NCBI GenBank assembly: GCA_013002995.1 | Contig: JABDLO010000149.1 | Coordinates: 1 to 32,671, forward strand | Reading direction: 5' to 3' | Length of the DNA stretch: 32,671 nt | From: Saprospiraceae bacterium | GTDB taxonomy: Bacteria > Bacteroidota > Bacteroidia > Chitinophagales > Saprospiraceae | In this document: positions 17,107-27,500 of the stretch, piece by piece | Position numbering within the stretch: the first letter of the stretch is position 1 | Layout of the letters: each line of letters opens with the position of its first letter | Notes under the pieces: generated by a model | Seen by the model: the letters and a program-made list of their open reading frames with translations, nothing else | Told to the model about the DNA's origin: nothing | Database searches by the model: none | Program-made: the position numbers and the translations under genes

Positions 17107-18174
17107 ATGAATCTTAAACTCAGAGAATGGATCTTTACAATAGGGGCATTTATCATTGCCTTATATCTGTATTCCTTATTCTCTTATTTTGGAATAAAGG
17201 AGTTTCTTAAGGAAAATCTATTGACAGATTATTTTGATTCTGGTGTCTGGCACATTGAAGTTATCCTAGGAGGACTATTTTTAGGGGTTTTGTTCATTTT
17301 GGTCAATAAGTTGGCGGAGCATAGATCCATAAGAAAGAAAGGGTATGGGTTTAATATTCTATTTAAGAGTATTCTGCATTTCGTTGCATTATTTCTGGTC
17401 TGCTTTTTAATTTATCATGGTTTCAAGTATTTCGGATTGATTAACCAGAATCAAATTGATGGGTTTAAAGAACTTTTAAGTGCTAATTTCCTCTTGTCTG
17501 GATTGTTGTATTATTCCTCAATTATCCTGATTATGAATTTTATTTTACACATCAATAAAAAGATTGGTCCCGGGTCAATGATGAATCTTTTAACAGGGAA
17601 ATATTATCATCCGAAAAGTGAGGATTTGATCTTTTTGTTTTTGGATCTGAAAGGATCGACCGCACTGGCAGAAAAGCTTGGCCATAATTTATACAGCAGA
17701 TTAATCAAAGAATGCATTCATGAGTTGACACCCATTATTGTGAAGCACCAGGCGAGCGTTTATCAATATGTTGGAGATGAGGTGGTTCTTTATTGGAAGC
17801 AGAGGGATGGGCTCAGTCGCATGAGATGTGTGAGAACATTTTTTGATTTTATTGATGCCTTAAAGAGAAGAGAACGTGGATTTATTTCGAGATATGGCGA
17901 ACTTCCTACATTCAAGGCAGGCATGGACTTTGGAACTGTCACTGCCACTGAAATTGGAGACATCAAGCGGGACATTGCCTTTCATGGAGATGTGTTGAAT
18001 ACAGCTTCACGACTGGAGAAAAAGTGCAATGATTACAATGAAAGACTTATCATATCTCAGAATCTTGTAGACAAGATTCCTTCCAATGGCACTTACAATT
18101 ACACCTTCCTCAGTGATCTCCCACTAAAAGGTAAATCTGAAAGCCTCAGCTTTTACGGGGTAAATCCGAATTAA
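17107..18174 (+). CDS. Second membrane-anchored class III nucleotide cyclase
   Basis: Four membrane helices lie at about residues 10-28, 50-67, 86-104 and 127-147, followed by a cyclase domain from about 172. Metal Asp are D180 in FLFLDLKGSTALAE and D224 in YQYVGDEVVLYW. The transition-state Asn298 and Arg302 are intact in AFHGDVLNTASRLEKKCN. The base-specifying Lys position is Gln220 and the second specificity position is Ala291, so substrate choice is not the textbook K/D or K/T. The HGDVLNTA-x-R form is common among Bacteroidota and some proteobacterial cyclases. It is likely catalytically competent and makes cAMP or another cyclic nucleotide at the inner membrane. Confidence 0.87.
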   Translation: MNLKLREWIFTIGAFIIALYLYSLFSYFGIKEFLKENLLTDYFDSGVWHIEVILGGLFLGVLFILVNKLAEHRSIRKKGYGFNILFKSILHFVALFLVCFLIYHGFKYFGLINQNQIDGFKELLSANFLLSGLLYYSSIILIMNFILHINKKIGPGSMMNLLTGKYYHPKSEDLIFLFLDLKGSTALAEKLGHNLYSRLIKECIHELTPIIVKHQASVYQYVGDEVVLYWKQRDGLSRMRCVRTFFDFIDALKRRERGFISRYGELPTFKAGMDFGTVTATEIGDIKRDIAFHGDVLNTASRLEKKCNDYNERLIISQNLVDKIPSNGTYNYTFLSDLPLKGKSESLSFYGVNPN

Positions 18175-18383
18175 TATCAAAGAGGTGCCTGGGAGGATGT
18201 GTACAAGTTACTTGTAATTTTAAAAGGCATATAATATTGTTATAGAAGATGGTGTGAATTAAATTGATAACAGTACTTATGTTATCTTGCTTATTTCTTA
18301 AATGAAATGTAGAAATGTCTCAGGCTTCAGATAAATAGGAAAATCTGGTAATTAATTAAGAGCAATTAGTTAGACCTTCTTTT

Positions 18384-20150
18384 ATGCGAAAATTTATAGT
18401 CATATTTTCAATCTTGATAATTATAGCTATTGGCTTTTTTTATCTCAAGAAAGATTTCCCTAGAGCCACACCCACGGTATATTTCAATGCTGAAATTATC
18501 ACGCTTGATGCTCAAAATTCAGATGCAGAAGCTATGTATGTGGTTGATGGAAAGATCATAAACATTGGGTCATCAGAAGTGGTTATTGCCTTGGCTAGGG
18601 AGGATGCTATAAAAGTTGATATGAAGGGAGCTGTTCTGATGCCCGGCTTTATTGATCCTCACACCCACTTTGCACTGTCGATGTATCTATCGGTTATGCA
18701 TGATCTTTCCGGATTCAAGCATCCGGATAATGAATCAGTATGGAATTACTTTGAAGAAAAGGTGGATGCTACCAAACCAAGCGATTGGATCATTTGCAAG
18801 GGGATGGATCCCATCCTGGTCCATGATTTGGTTACACCTTCCATTCAATACCTGGATAGCATTGCACCCGATAATCCGATCATCATCTTCAGTCAAAGTT
18901 TACATAGTTATTGGGGTAACACCAGGGCATTTGAAAAAGCAGGAGTAAGCCTGAATACAGAAAACCCCTCTGAACATAGCTATTATGAAAAAGATTTCAA
19001 CAATCAATTTACAGGATTGATTGTTGAGCAAGAGGCATTCAGGCCTTTCATAGAAGTTATTAATGAAGAAGTAATCACCCCAGATCTGCTAAGTAATGCT
19101 GCAGTGGATGTCATGAATGAATATGCCATGAATGGTAACACCACCATTGTCTCAGCAGGATTGACTATAAATGATAGTAAGCCCTTGATCTTAACGGAAC
19201 ATCTATCAGCTGAAAAACCTTCCTTACTGGGTGGAGCATTAAATAAAATTGGAAAACTTCCATCAAGGGAACCGATGCCAAGACACTTTGTATATATGAG
19301 GCATGATATGGTTCACCTTTTACCTGAATCGAGAACAAATCGTAATGATTTTTATGACATCATTGGAGTTAAACACTGGTATGACGGCTCTCCATATATT
19401 GGCTCAATGTATATGGATGATCCGTACAAGGAATCTGAATTGACCACTGAAAAATTAGATATTCCAGCAAATTCCAGGGGAGAGGCGTTGATAGAGCCTG
19501 ATGCTTTGAAAGAATTTATTCGGTCTCATCACGACAAGGGATGGCAGATTTCTATACATACCCAGGGTGATGCTGCAATAAATGAAGTAGTTCGAGCATT
19601 CTCAGATTTGGATTCAGAACTAGATTTTGGGGATTCCAGACATCGGTTGGAACACTGTTTAATGCTTCCACAAACTACACTGGAAGAAATGAAGAGATTA
19701 AATATTTCTCCAAGCTTCCATATTAATCACCTTTATTATTATGGAGAGGCACTGAAATCAGATGTTTTAGGTGAAGAAAGGGTGGTAGGAATCTTACCCA
19801 TTCAATCTGCAGTGAATAATGACATGATCATATCCTTTCATGCTGACCAACCGATGTTTGAGAGTCATCCGTTCAGGCTTATACAGACGGCCATTGAAAG
19901 GAAAACCAATAAAGGAAACATCATAGGGGAGTATGAAAAGATAGATCTATTAGATGCTATTAAAGCTTTAACTATTCATGCTGCCTGGCAGATCAATATG
20001 GAAGACAAGATCGGATCATTGGAGGTCGGAAAATATGCTGATTTTATCATTCTTGATAGAAATCCTTTCCTTACGCCTGCGGATCAATTGGAAAACATAA
20101 AAGTTAATGCCACATATATAAATGGGAATAAAGTATCATTCAATAAATGA
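18384..20150 (+). CDS. Exported metal-dependent amidohydrolase (YtcJ-like, amidohydrolase_3)
   Basis: An N-terminal hydrophobic segment (residues 3-20) anchors or exports this 588-residue protein. The amidohydrolase_3 plan is complete: a beta-sandwich start (VYFNAEIITLDAQ), the metal motif PGFIDPHTHF (H93, H95), WQISIHTQGDAAIN, RHRLEHCLML, SFHADQPMFESHP, and the closing GSLEVGKYADFIILDRNP. Relatives hydrolyse amides or N-substituted compounds, often with loose specificity, and the substrate here is unknown. It is followed after 18 bp by a methyltransferase gene on the same strand, probably co-transcribed. The 209 bp upstream hold no other gene that I can see. Confidence 0.88.
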   Translation: MRKFIVIFSILIIIAIGFFYLKKDFPRATPTVYFNAEIITLDAQNSDAEAMYVVDGKIINIGSSEVVIALAREDAIKVDMKGAVLMPGFIDPHTHFALSMYLSVMHDLSGFKHPDNESVWNYFEEKVDATKPSDWIICKGMDPILVHDLVTPSIQYLDSIAPDNPIIIFSQSLHSYWGNTRAFEKAGVSLNTENPSEHSYYEKDFNNQFTGLIVEQEAFRPFIEVINEEVITPDLLSNAAVDVMNEYAMNGNTTIVSAGLTINDSKPLILTEHLSAEKPSLLGGALNKIGKLPSREPMPRHFVYMRHDMVHLLPESRTNRNDFYDIIGVKHWYDGSPYIGSMYMDDPYKESELTTEKLDIPANSRGEALIEPDALKEFIRSHHDKGWQISIHTQGDAAINEVVRAFSDLDSELDFGDSRHRLEHCLMLPQTTLEEMKRLNISPSFHINHLYYYGEALKSDVLGEERVVGILPIQSAVNNDMIISFHADQPMFESHPFRLIQTAIERKTNKGNIIGEYEKIDLLDAIKALTIHAAWQINMEDKIGSLEVGKYADFIILDRNPFLTPADQLENIKVNATYINGNKVSFNK

Positions 20151-20168
20151 AATAATTGAAATCCGATA

Positions 20169-20789
20169 ATGATTGGTATCTATAATAAATTCATTTTACC
20201 AAGGGTCACTCACGCGATCTGCGGATCCAGTCCCGTGATGAAGCAGAGACAGAAAGTGGTTCCTCTGGCAGAGGGGAGGGTATTGGAGATTGGAGTGGGG
20301 TCTGGCCATAATATTCCTTTTTATAGTGCTGATAAAGTGGATCACCTATTTGCTTTGGATCCTTCCGATGAGATGTTGGATATCGCTCGTCGGCAAATGG
20401 AACAACACGATATCACAACTGATTATGTCCAGGGTGGGGCAGAAGCCATTCCATTGGAGGATCACTCTATGGATTCTATAGTAATCACTTATACCTTATG
20501 CAGCATCAAGGAGTTAACTTCTTCTTTTTCAGAAATGAGAAGGGTGCTTAAGCCGGGAGGTCATTTGATATTCTGTGAACACGGGAAGGCACCGGATAAG
20601 TCTGTGCAACAATGGCAGAATCGACTGAACCCCATCTGGAATACTTTCGGTGGGGGATGCAACCTGAATAGGGATATTCCTTTATTGATAGAGAAAGGAG
20701 CATTTAGAATCGAAAAAATGGATACGATGTATATTCCAGGATTCAGGCCGGCTTGTTTTAACTACTGGGGAGTAGCCAAACCCAGGTGA
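20169..20789 (+). CDS. Class I SAM-dependent methyltransferase (METTL7-like)
   Basis: The 206-residue protein has motif I VLEIGVGSGHNIPF (about residues 38-51), the acidic residue after strand 2 in FALDPSDEML, GGAEAIPLEDHSMDSIV (motif II region) and EMRRVLKPGGHLIFCEH (motif III). The C-terminal FGGGCNLNRDI and GFRPACFNYWGVA segments are like those of the methyltransferase-like 7 group, which in animals methylates thiols. Thiol or small-molecule methylation is thus a guess. It follows the amidohydrolase by 18 bp and precedes a small DUF1059-like gene by 50 bp. Confidence 0.85.
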   Translation: MIGIYNKFILPRVTHAICGSSPVMKQRQKVVPLAEGRVLEIGVGSGHNIPFYSADKVDHLFALDPSDEMLDIARRQMEQHDITTDYVQGGAEAIPLEDHSMDSIVITYTLCSIKELTSSFSEMRRVLKPGGHLIFCEHGKAPDKSVQQWQNRLNPIWNTFGGGCNLNRDIPLLIEKGAFRIEKMDTMYIPGFRPACFNYWGVAKPR

Positions 20790-20839
20790 TTTATTGCTAC
20801 TTTAAGGTTTGATATTTAAAAAACTAAAATTCAATAGGA

Positions 20840-21079
20840 ATGAAATCTATGACCTGTAAACAATTAGGTGGGGCCTGCGATCAAGTATTCAGTGCAGAAA
20901 CCTTTGAAGAAATGGCTGATCTGAGTAAGCAACATGGTATGGAAATGTTTAAGGCTCAAGATGCTGGTCATTTGAAAGCTATGGAAGCGATGCAGGAATT
21001 GATGAAATCGCCCGCAGATATGGAGAAGTGGTTTATGAGTAAAAAGGCAGAATTTGAAGCTCTTTCTGAGGATGAATGA
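20840..21079 (+). CDS. Small DUF1059-like protein
   Basis: This 79-residue soluble protein has MTCKQLGGACDQVFSAETFE near its start. The paired Cys in C-x6-C and the following T-x-EE-x-A-x-L-x-x-QH stretch match the pattern of the short DUF1059 family. The rest is one acidic helix rich in Met and Glu. Function is unknown; the two Cys could bind a metal or form a disulfide. It probably shares a transcript with the methyltransferase. The codon pattern and clear start at MKSMTCK argue for a real gene in spite of its size. Confidence 0.72.
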   Translation: MKSMTCKQLGGACDQVFSAETFEEMADLSKQHGMEMFKAQDAGHLKAMEAMQELMKSPADMEKWFMSKKAEFEALSEDE

Positions 21080-21098
21080 TATTATATAATCGAATTAG

Positions 21099-21508
21099 CA
21101 CAGAGGCACGGAGATCACGGAGAAAAGATTATATGTATTGAAATGAAAAATGATATAATAAATTAGAATTACCACGGAGGCACAGAGGTCACGGAGAAAA
21201 GGATATGCGTATTGAAATGATCAATGAAATCCTTGCTATCGTGCCTTACATTTAATCCTAATCTGTATAAGTACAGTTATGATAAGTTACAAAAGAATTA
21301 TTAGGGTAAAGTTAGAGAGATTAGAAAAACAAAAAGACCTTTGTGCCCGTTGTGCCTCCGTGGTCAATCTTTTGCTTGCGAAGTTTAGTTTTAATTAACG
21401 ACTATGAATTAGTAGCGTTAAGTAAGATAGATACGTAAATCAAGAAACCTCTGTGCCCTCTTTGCCTCCGTGGTGATTCCTTTTCCTCCGAAGTTCAGTT
21501 ACATTAAC
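21099..21508. repeat. REP-like repeat cluster (two direct pairs, inverted to each other)
   Basis: This fills most of the 451-bp gap between 21080 and 21530. Unit A occurs at 21099-21153 and 21173-21227 (period 74 bp): both have cacggag, gcac, ggag and tcacggagaaaag followed by a conserved 'gtattgaaatga'. Unit B occurs at about 21338-21399 and 21448-21508 (period 110 bp): both have 'cctccgtggt' then 'cgaagtt' and end in 'attaac'. B contains the reverse complement of the A core ('gcctccgtgg' against 'ccacggaggc'), so A and B face each other and could form a long imperfect hairpin. Repeats with this core are frequent between Bacteroidota genes. I see no gene in the gap. Confidence 0.8.
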
Positions 21509-21530
21509 AATCGAAATAGAATACCAAACT

Positions 21531-21965
21531 TTGAAAATCAAATACCACATAAGAATCATTTACCTGGTGTGCTTTATTCTGTTTATAATCAATAAGGCAT
21601 ATGTGAGAAAGATATTGCTAGAGAAAGAATTTCCTCAGCCATTAGAAATATTGAGCTATTCAATTCCCAATTTTTTTGAAGCGGTATTGGGAACATCCAT
21701 TCTGGTTGCCATACTGTTGACCCTGAAATTCAAAAATGTAGGATTCTTTAAAAGAGTAAAAAGCTTGAATCTGAAACTTTTCGGAATTGGATTTTCATTG
21801 ATTTACGTAGTCACCCAAGAATTAAAACTCCACAACCTGGGCGGAAGAAATGTATACGATTTCAATGACCTCATAGCCTCCACAATAGGGATGATCTTTA
21901 TTGCTTTCATCATCTTTAGATATGGTGTTACGGACCTGGAAGAAAAACAGGATCAAGAAACGTAA
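21531..21965 (+). CDS. Small membrane protein, VanZ-like
   Basis: The 144-residue protein has four hydrophobic segments (YLVCFILFIIN, AVLGTSILVAILLTL, LFGIGFSLIYVVTQ and IASTIGMIFIAFIIF). The stretch NLGGRNVYDFNDLIASTIGM resembles the C-terminal VanZ pattern, G-R-x3-D-x-x-D-x-x-A-N/S-x-x-G, but the N-terminal VanZ motifs are not obvious. The only upstream start is TTG at 21531, which lies directly before the basic KIKYHIR and the first helix. It abuts the repeat cluster at its 5' side and converges on the response regulator gene. The function is unknown. Confidence 0.65.
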   Translation: MKIKYHIRIIYLVCFILFIINKAYVRKILLEKEFPQPLEILSYSIPNFFEAVLGTSILVAILLTLKFKNVGFFKRVKSLNLKLFGIGFSLIYVVTQELKLHNLGGRNVYDFNDLIASTIGMIFIAFIIFRYGVTDLEEKQDQET

Positions 21966-21987
21966 TGGTCCTTATTATCGAAGATCA

Positions 21988-22692
21988 TCAGTTCCCTTTC
22001 AATAACTCCAGTACATTATTCTTGTACATCTTTCCAATAGGAATCTTATGCTCACCGATCAATATCCTATTTCCTTCAATGCTGGTGATGTGTTCTCGGG
22101 CAACAATGAATGACTTATGAACCTTGATGAAGTAATCTGAAGAAAGTTTGTTCAGCATATCTGAGATTTTCTCTCTGACCATGATGGTGTTATCCCTCAA
22201 TACCACCCTGGAGTAATTTCCTGCCGCTTCAACATAATAGATGTCATCCATTTTAACCTGGATGTGCTTCTTATCGCTGTATAGAAATATCTTTCCGGGG
22301 TTAGAAATTTCTGCCTGTTGAGGTGCGGAAGATATTTTGTCTTTAATATGGATGGCTTTGTTTACGGCTTTCAGGAATCGTTCAAAGCTAAACGGTTTTA
22401 AGAGGTAATCAGTAACCTCTAATTCATAACCTTCAAGAGCATATTCCTGGTAAGCAGTAGTAACAATTACCTTCGGTGGATCCGGTAAGGTCTTTAAAAA
22501 ATCAAAACCTTTGAGCTTAGGCATATTCAGATCCAGGAAGATCAGGTCTACTTGATGCCCTCTTAAATAATCAAGTGCTTCAAATGCATCATAACAATGC
22601 TTCATCAACTGCATATTGGACAGGTGATCACAATAGTCCTTGATAATCTTATGAGCCATGTGCTCATCATCTATGATAAGATACTTGATCAT
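21988..22692 (-). CDS. LytTR-family response regulator
   Basis: A receiver domain (residues 1-120) has the acidic pair in IIDDE, the phosphoacceptor Asp54 in LIFLDLNMP, the Thr pair in VIVTTAYQEYA and the conserved Lys in DYLLKPF. A LytTR DNA-binding domain follows from about residue 135 (FLYSDKKHIQVKMDDIYYVE, then NYSRVVL and FIKVHKSFIVAREHI). The start is set at the ATG on 22692-22690, which shares ATGA with the kinase stop; an in-frame ATG two codons earlier lies inside the kinase gene. It is co-transcribed with and downstream of the kinase. The LytTR domain binds paired direct repeats; the divergent ABC-M1 operon is the natural candidate target. Confidence 0.92.
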   Translation of the reverse strand: MIKYLIIDDEHMAHKIIKDYCDHLSNMQLMKHCYDAFEALDYLRGHQVDLIFLDLNMPKLKGFDFLKTLPDPPKVIVTTAYQEYALEGYELEVTDYLLKPFSFERFLKAVNKAIHIKDKISSAPQQAEISNPGKIFLYSDKKHIQVKMDDIYYVEAAGNYSRVVLRDNTIMVREKISDMLNKLSSDYFIKVHKSFIVAREHITSIEGNRILIGEHKIPIGKMYKNNVLELLKGN

Positions 22693-23474
22693 ATACACAA
22701 TTGTAAATGTGCTTTAAATATTGAATCACCACTTGATAATGAAAGCTTGTGTTTCTTAGGATATACCAACTCCAATCTACGTTTTAAATTTTGTATTCCA
22801 ATGCCTTTTTGTTCCGGGAGTTCGTCAATATCAAAATTATTTTCAATGTCAAAATCAATCACCCCATCTCTTGATTTTAAATCGATATGCACATATGCTC
22901 CTTCTCGTAAATTTTCAACACCGTGCTTGAATGCATTCTCCAGTAAAATGATAAAAAGCAAGGGCATAACTTTCACCTCTGAGTCTTCTACGTCTTGCTT
23001 AAAACGTACCTCTATCTTCTTGTGATAACGCATTTCATGCAAGTCGATGTAATTGTTGAGATAAGTGATCTCTTCTCCCAGTTCGACCAATTCATTTTGC
23101 CCTTCATAGATGCTGTATCGCATCATATCTGATAGCTTCAATATTAACTGTTGTGCCTGGCCGGGATCGTGCCCCACCAATCCATACAGATTATTTAAGG
23201 TGTTGAAAAAAAAATGTGGATTGACCTGGCTTTTCAAGTGCATCAACTCTGTTTGCTTCTTTTCCCTCTTCAGGGTTAGAATCATCCTGGTCTGAATGAA
23301 TATCCAACGCAGTAATACAACGAACATAGCAGCAAAAAAGAAAAGACTGAAAACAACAAACGATTCTTCCTCCCCAAATACATCATTAAATATGACGATC
23401 AGGATGGTCGTTCCGATAAAGAATGTCGGTACGACCCAACCCGGTATCCGTTTCGTCCATTGTGTGATTTTCAT
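22689..23474 (-). CDS. LytS/YehU-type sensor histidine kinase
   Basis: Two membrane helices (about residues 12-31 and 39-58) with a very short acidic loop (DVFGEEES) precede a His_kinase domain (PF06580): LKSQVNPHFFFNTLNNLYG with phosphoacceptor His87, then the N-box LLFIILLENAFKHGVENL and a GIGIQNLKRRLELVYP G-box. The tiny periplasmic loop suggests sensing within the membrane instead of a soluble ligand. It is the first gene of a two-gene operon with the LytTR regulator (ATGA overlap). A minus-strand TAATTTTG box sits at 23479-23486, only four bases from the start codon, so a very short leader is possible. Confidence 0.92.
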   Translation of the reverse strand: MKITQWTKRIPGWVVPTFFIGTTILIVIFNDVFGEEESFVVFSLFFFAAMFVVLLRWIFIQTRMILTLKREKKQTELMHLKSQVNPHFFFNTLNNLYGLVGHDPGQAQQLILKLSDMMRYSIYEGQNELVELGEEITYLNNYIDLHEMRYHKKIEVRFKQDVEDSEVKVMPLLFIILLENAFKHGVENLREGAYVHIDLKSRDGVIDFDIENNFDIDELPEQKGIGIQNLKRRLELVYPKKHKLSLSSGDSIFKAHLQLCI

Positions 23475-23675
23475 ATTTCAAAATTACCCACAATTTACCA
23501 GATCCACATTAAGGGGGACATAAAGCATTATACCGGTGACATACACATTTACGGTAGGGATGAAATGCTTACATACCTTAACCATCCTCTTCTGCACCTG
23601 TAATTAATGAGTACGTCACAGTTGTTTTTACTTCTTGCAATACCGCTTTTTATTTGAGGTAAAATCACAACAATT

Positions 23676-24548
23676 ATGGGAAGACTTAAAATTTCAAATC
23701 TTTCGAAGACCTATGATAATGGAGTCAGGGCGTTAAAAACTGTTTCAATAGAAATTCCCAATGGCATGTTTGGCCTGTTAGGCCCCAATGGTGCAGGGAA
23801 GTCCACATTGATGCGCACCATCGCCACCCTCCAGGATCCTGATGAAGGAAGCATTCAACTTGGTGACATAAATGTTCTTAAACAAAAAAATGAACTGAGG
23901 AAAGTGTTGGGATACCTGCCACAACAATTTGGTGTATATCCTAAATTGTCACCGGAAGCCTTATTGAATCATCTTGCGGTATTAAAAGGCATCATCAACC
24001 GCAACGAACGCAAAGAAAGGATTGAATCCCTCTTGCATAGGGTAAATCTGTATGATGTAAGAAAACAGAAGCTTGGTGGATTTTCAGGAGGAATGAAACA
24101 GCGATTTGGGATAGCTCAGGCATTGCTCAATGATCCTCAATTACTCATAGTAGACGAACCGACTGCTGGCCTGGATCCGGCAGAACGCAACCGATTCCAT
24201 AACCTCCTCAGTGAAGTTGGAGAGCAAACCATTGTCATCCTTTCCACCCACATTGTAGATGATGTAAAGGAATTGTGCTCCGGAATGGCCATTATCAATC
24301 AAGGGGAGTTAGTCATCCAGGGTAATCCCATACAGATCATGGACACCCTTCAAGGGAGGCTTTATCAAAAATCCATTTCCAAAGGTCAACTGGAAAACTA
24401 CAAGCAAGAATACCAGGTCATTAATGAGCGATTGTACCTGGGAAAACCAATCATTCATATCATTAGTGAAAGTCATCCCGGGGATGGATTTATTCCAATT
24501 GATACCAGCCTGGAAGATGTCTACATGTTGCAGACGGCTCAATCCTAA
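23676..24548 (+). CDS. ABC transporter ATP-binding protein
   Basis: The 290-residue ATPase has Walker A GPNGAGKS (36-43), a Q-loop in GYLPQQFGVYP, signature FSGGMKQRFGIAQ, Walker B LLIVDEPTAGLDP and the switch His in ILSTHIVDDV. A C-terminal extension of about 75 residues follows, as in CcmA/DrrA-type exporters. The next gene, 11 bp downstream, encodes the permease-peptidase, so the two form one transporter. It is divergent from the LytS/LytTR operon across 201 bp, which hold no other gene. Confidence 0.93.
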   Translation: MGRLKISNLSKTYDNGVRALKTVSIEIPNGMFGLLGPNGAGKSTLMRTIATLQDPDEGSIQLGDINVLKQKNELRKVLGYLPQQFGVYPKLSPEALLNHLAVLKGIINRNERKERIESLLHRVNLYDVRKQKLGGFSGGMKQRFGIAQALLNDPQLLIVDEPTAGLDPAERNRFHNLLSEVGEQTIVILSTHIVDDVKELCSGMAIINQGELVIQGNPIQIMDTLQGRLYQKSISKGQLENYKQEYQVINERLYLGKPIIHIISESHPGDGFIPIDTSLEDVYMLQTAQS

Positions 24549-24559
24549 AATCGAATATT

Positions 24560-27500
24560 ATGTGGTACGAAATACTAAAATTTGAAGTGAATTACCGGGT
24601 TAAGAGACCGGAGACTTATTTATTCTTCCTATTCCTATTATTATTCTCCTTGTTTGGTGTAGAGTTCGTTTTTGAAGGAGTTGATTTGGGACTGGTTAAA
24701 AAGAATGCTCCCATTGTAATCGCTAAATCAATGTGCGCCATCACCGGGATATCACTGATGATTGTCTCTCTGATCATGGGTGTTCCGGTGTTGCGGGATT
24801 TTCAATACAACATGGAGTCATTGATATACGTAAACCCCATTTCCAAAAGAGACTATTTTCTGGGTCGATTTCTTGGTTCAATGTTGGTCCTGCTCTTTGT
24901 GTTTAGTGGGGTCCTATGGGGAATGATGTTGGGTTCTGTAATGCCATGGATCAATCCGGATGAATATTTGTCATTCCAACTCATCAATTACGTTCAGCCT
25001 TTTCTGTGGGTGGCCTTACCTATTGTCTTTTTCGGGGCATGTGTCTTCTATGTCACCGGAGCTCTAAGTAGAAATATGATGGTCGTCTATACACAGGGCA
25101 TCATCATATTTGTACTGTTTATGTTGACCAAGGCTGTAACGAATGAAACACTACAAGCCCTCCTGGACCCTTTTTCTCTCACTACACTTACACAGGCAAG
25201 TAAGAACTGGACAATAGCTGAGAGAAATACCTCTCTTATTCCTCTGGCAGGGGATATGTTTTACAATAAGATATTTTGGACTTTTCTTGCTCTAGGGACA
25301 TTGGTGTTTGGATACTTCAGGTTAAAATTGAATGTCATTTCCGGAAAAAAATCACGAAAACAATCCATTCACACTAAGGAAGAGAAACCGTTAATCCGTA
25401 AAATCAACAAGGAGTTACCTGTTATAACTCCGGAATACGGAATTGGAGCCCTAGGCACTCAACTATTTTTTAACTCCTGGTTTCATGCCAGATCCATCCT
25501 GAAACAGACCTCTTTTTGGGCAATTGCAGTTTGTGGGTTGATCATTATCGTCATCAATTCTGTCAACCTTGGCACTTCATATGGTGTAGATAGCTATCCC
25601 ACCACCTATCTGATCATTGAAGAATTACAGGAGATGTCCATTTATTTTTTCATCATCATCCTTGTCTTTTATTCTGCTGAGGTCATGTGGAATGAAAGAG
25701 AAGCCAATCTGAACCTCATCTATGATTCGACACCTTCAGATGGCTTTATCAACCTGGCTGGTAAATTCCTGGGTTTACTGATCATTTACACCATATTGAT
25801 ATTGTCGTTCATTTCCATGGGTGTGATTTTCCAGGCAATGAATGGATATTATCGCTTTGAGCTGGGCGTGTATTTCAGTGGCTTTTTTTTGGAGGTATTT
25901 CCATTTTTGGCTTTGTATACAATGGTGGCTTTGTTTTTTCAGGCACTCCTGGGTTCTAAATATGTGGGCATCCTTGCTACCCTGGGATTCTTTATTGTCA
26001 ACCTGGCCATCAGCTTATTTGGAATAGATCATGTATTGGTCAATTATGGTGGCAATGCTTTAGGGACTTATTCAGAGATGAATGGTTATGGTCTTTTTTT
26101 AAAACCTTTTTTATGGGTCAAGACTTACTGGTTTTTCTTTGGGACGTTGCTGTTGGTAGTTTCCTCAGTTTTGATGGTTAGAGGATCAGACACAGGATGG
26201 AAGCAACGGTGGAAAGCAGGATTCAGCCAGGCAGGAAAGCCATTGAAGTTATTCGCTTTTGCAAATGTTATATTATTTGCCGGAACAGGCTCTTACATAT
26301 TCTACAATACCAATGTATTGAATGAATTCTGGACCGATAGTGAACAAAACATATATAGGGCTGAGTATGAAAAATCACTAAAAACCTTTGAGTACATACC
26401 CCAACCATTAATTGTAGATGTAAACCTAAAAGTTGATCTGTTTCCTTCACGCAGGGCATATGATGCTGAGGGTTACTACATGCTATCCAATCCATATGAG
26501 GAAGCCATCCATGAGATCCACGTCCAGAAATTAATTGATGAGCACGTTGCCCTCGAAAGTGTCACATTTGAGCGTGAGTCCACCCCAGATCATAGTTATG
26601 CTCCATTTTACTATACCATTTACACATTGAAGGAACCCTTGGCACCGGGAGACTCCCTTAAGATGCATTTTAAGCAGAGCTATCAACCTGCAGGCTTTGA
26701 GTCTAAAAACGAAAATTCAGATGTGGTGCACAACGGTACATTCTTTGACTATGGAGTATTTCCCACTTTGGGTTATCGAAGAAAATATGAATTATCTGAT
26801 GAGGATATTAGAGAGGAATACGGTATGGATCCTCGCAAGTATTATGCTGAGCGAGAGGATGCAAGAGAATTAAGTAATGCCAGATCCGGAAGTGATTCAA
26901 AGGGCATTAACCTGGATATTACGCTCAGTACAGAATCTCCTCAAAGAGCCATCACAACTGGCAACCTTGTCAATGAATGGTCTAAGGATGGTCGCAACTA
27001 TTTTCATTATCTGAGTGATCAAGACATCATTAACTTTTATGCTATCGTGTCTGCAGAATATGAAGTGGAGAAAGATACCTGGATGGATTCACACAATACC
27101 GATGGTGAAGTGGTTGGTCTTGAAATATATTATCACCAGGGGCATGAATTCAACCTGGATCGTATGATGGAATCCATGAAACAATCCCTGGAATATTATA
27201 GCAACCATTTTAGCCCATACCAATACAAGCAACTCCGAATCATGGAATTTCCAAGGAACAGACAATTCGCCCAGTCATTTCCTGGTGCAATACCATTTTC
27301 TGAAGCCATTGGATTTATTATGGATATTGATGATGATCAAGATGTGGATATGGTATACTATATCACAGCACATGAAGTGGCCCATCAGTGGTGGGGAATG
27401 CAATTGGAAGCGGCCAATGTCAGTGGCAGGAATATGATTCTGGAAACCTTATCTCAATATTCGGCTATGATGGTATTGAAAGAAAAGTATGGTGAAGAGA

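Noticed and set aside
23475-23675. LytTR binding repeats in the gap between the two-component operon and the ABC operon
   Set aside because: Words such as taccggt and tacggta occur, but not as a clear pair with the direct-repeat spacing expected; I could not define sites by eye.
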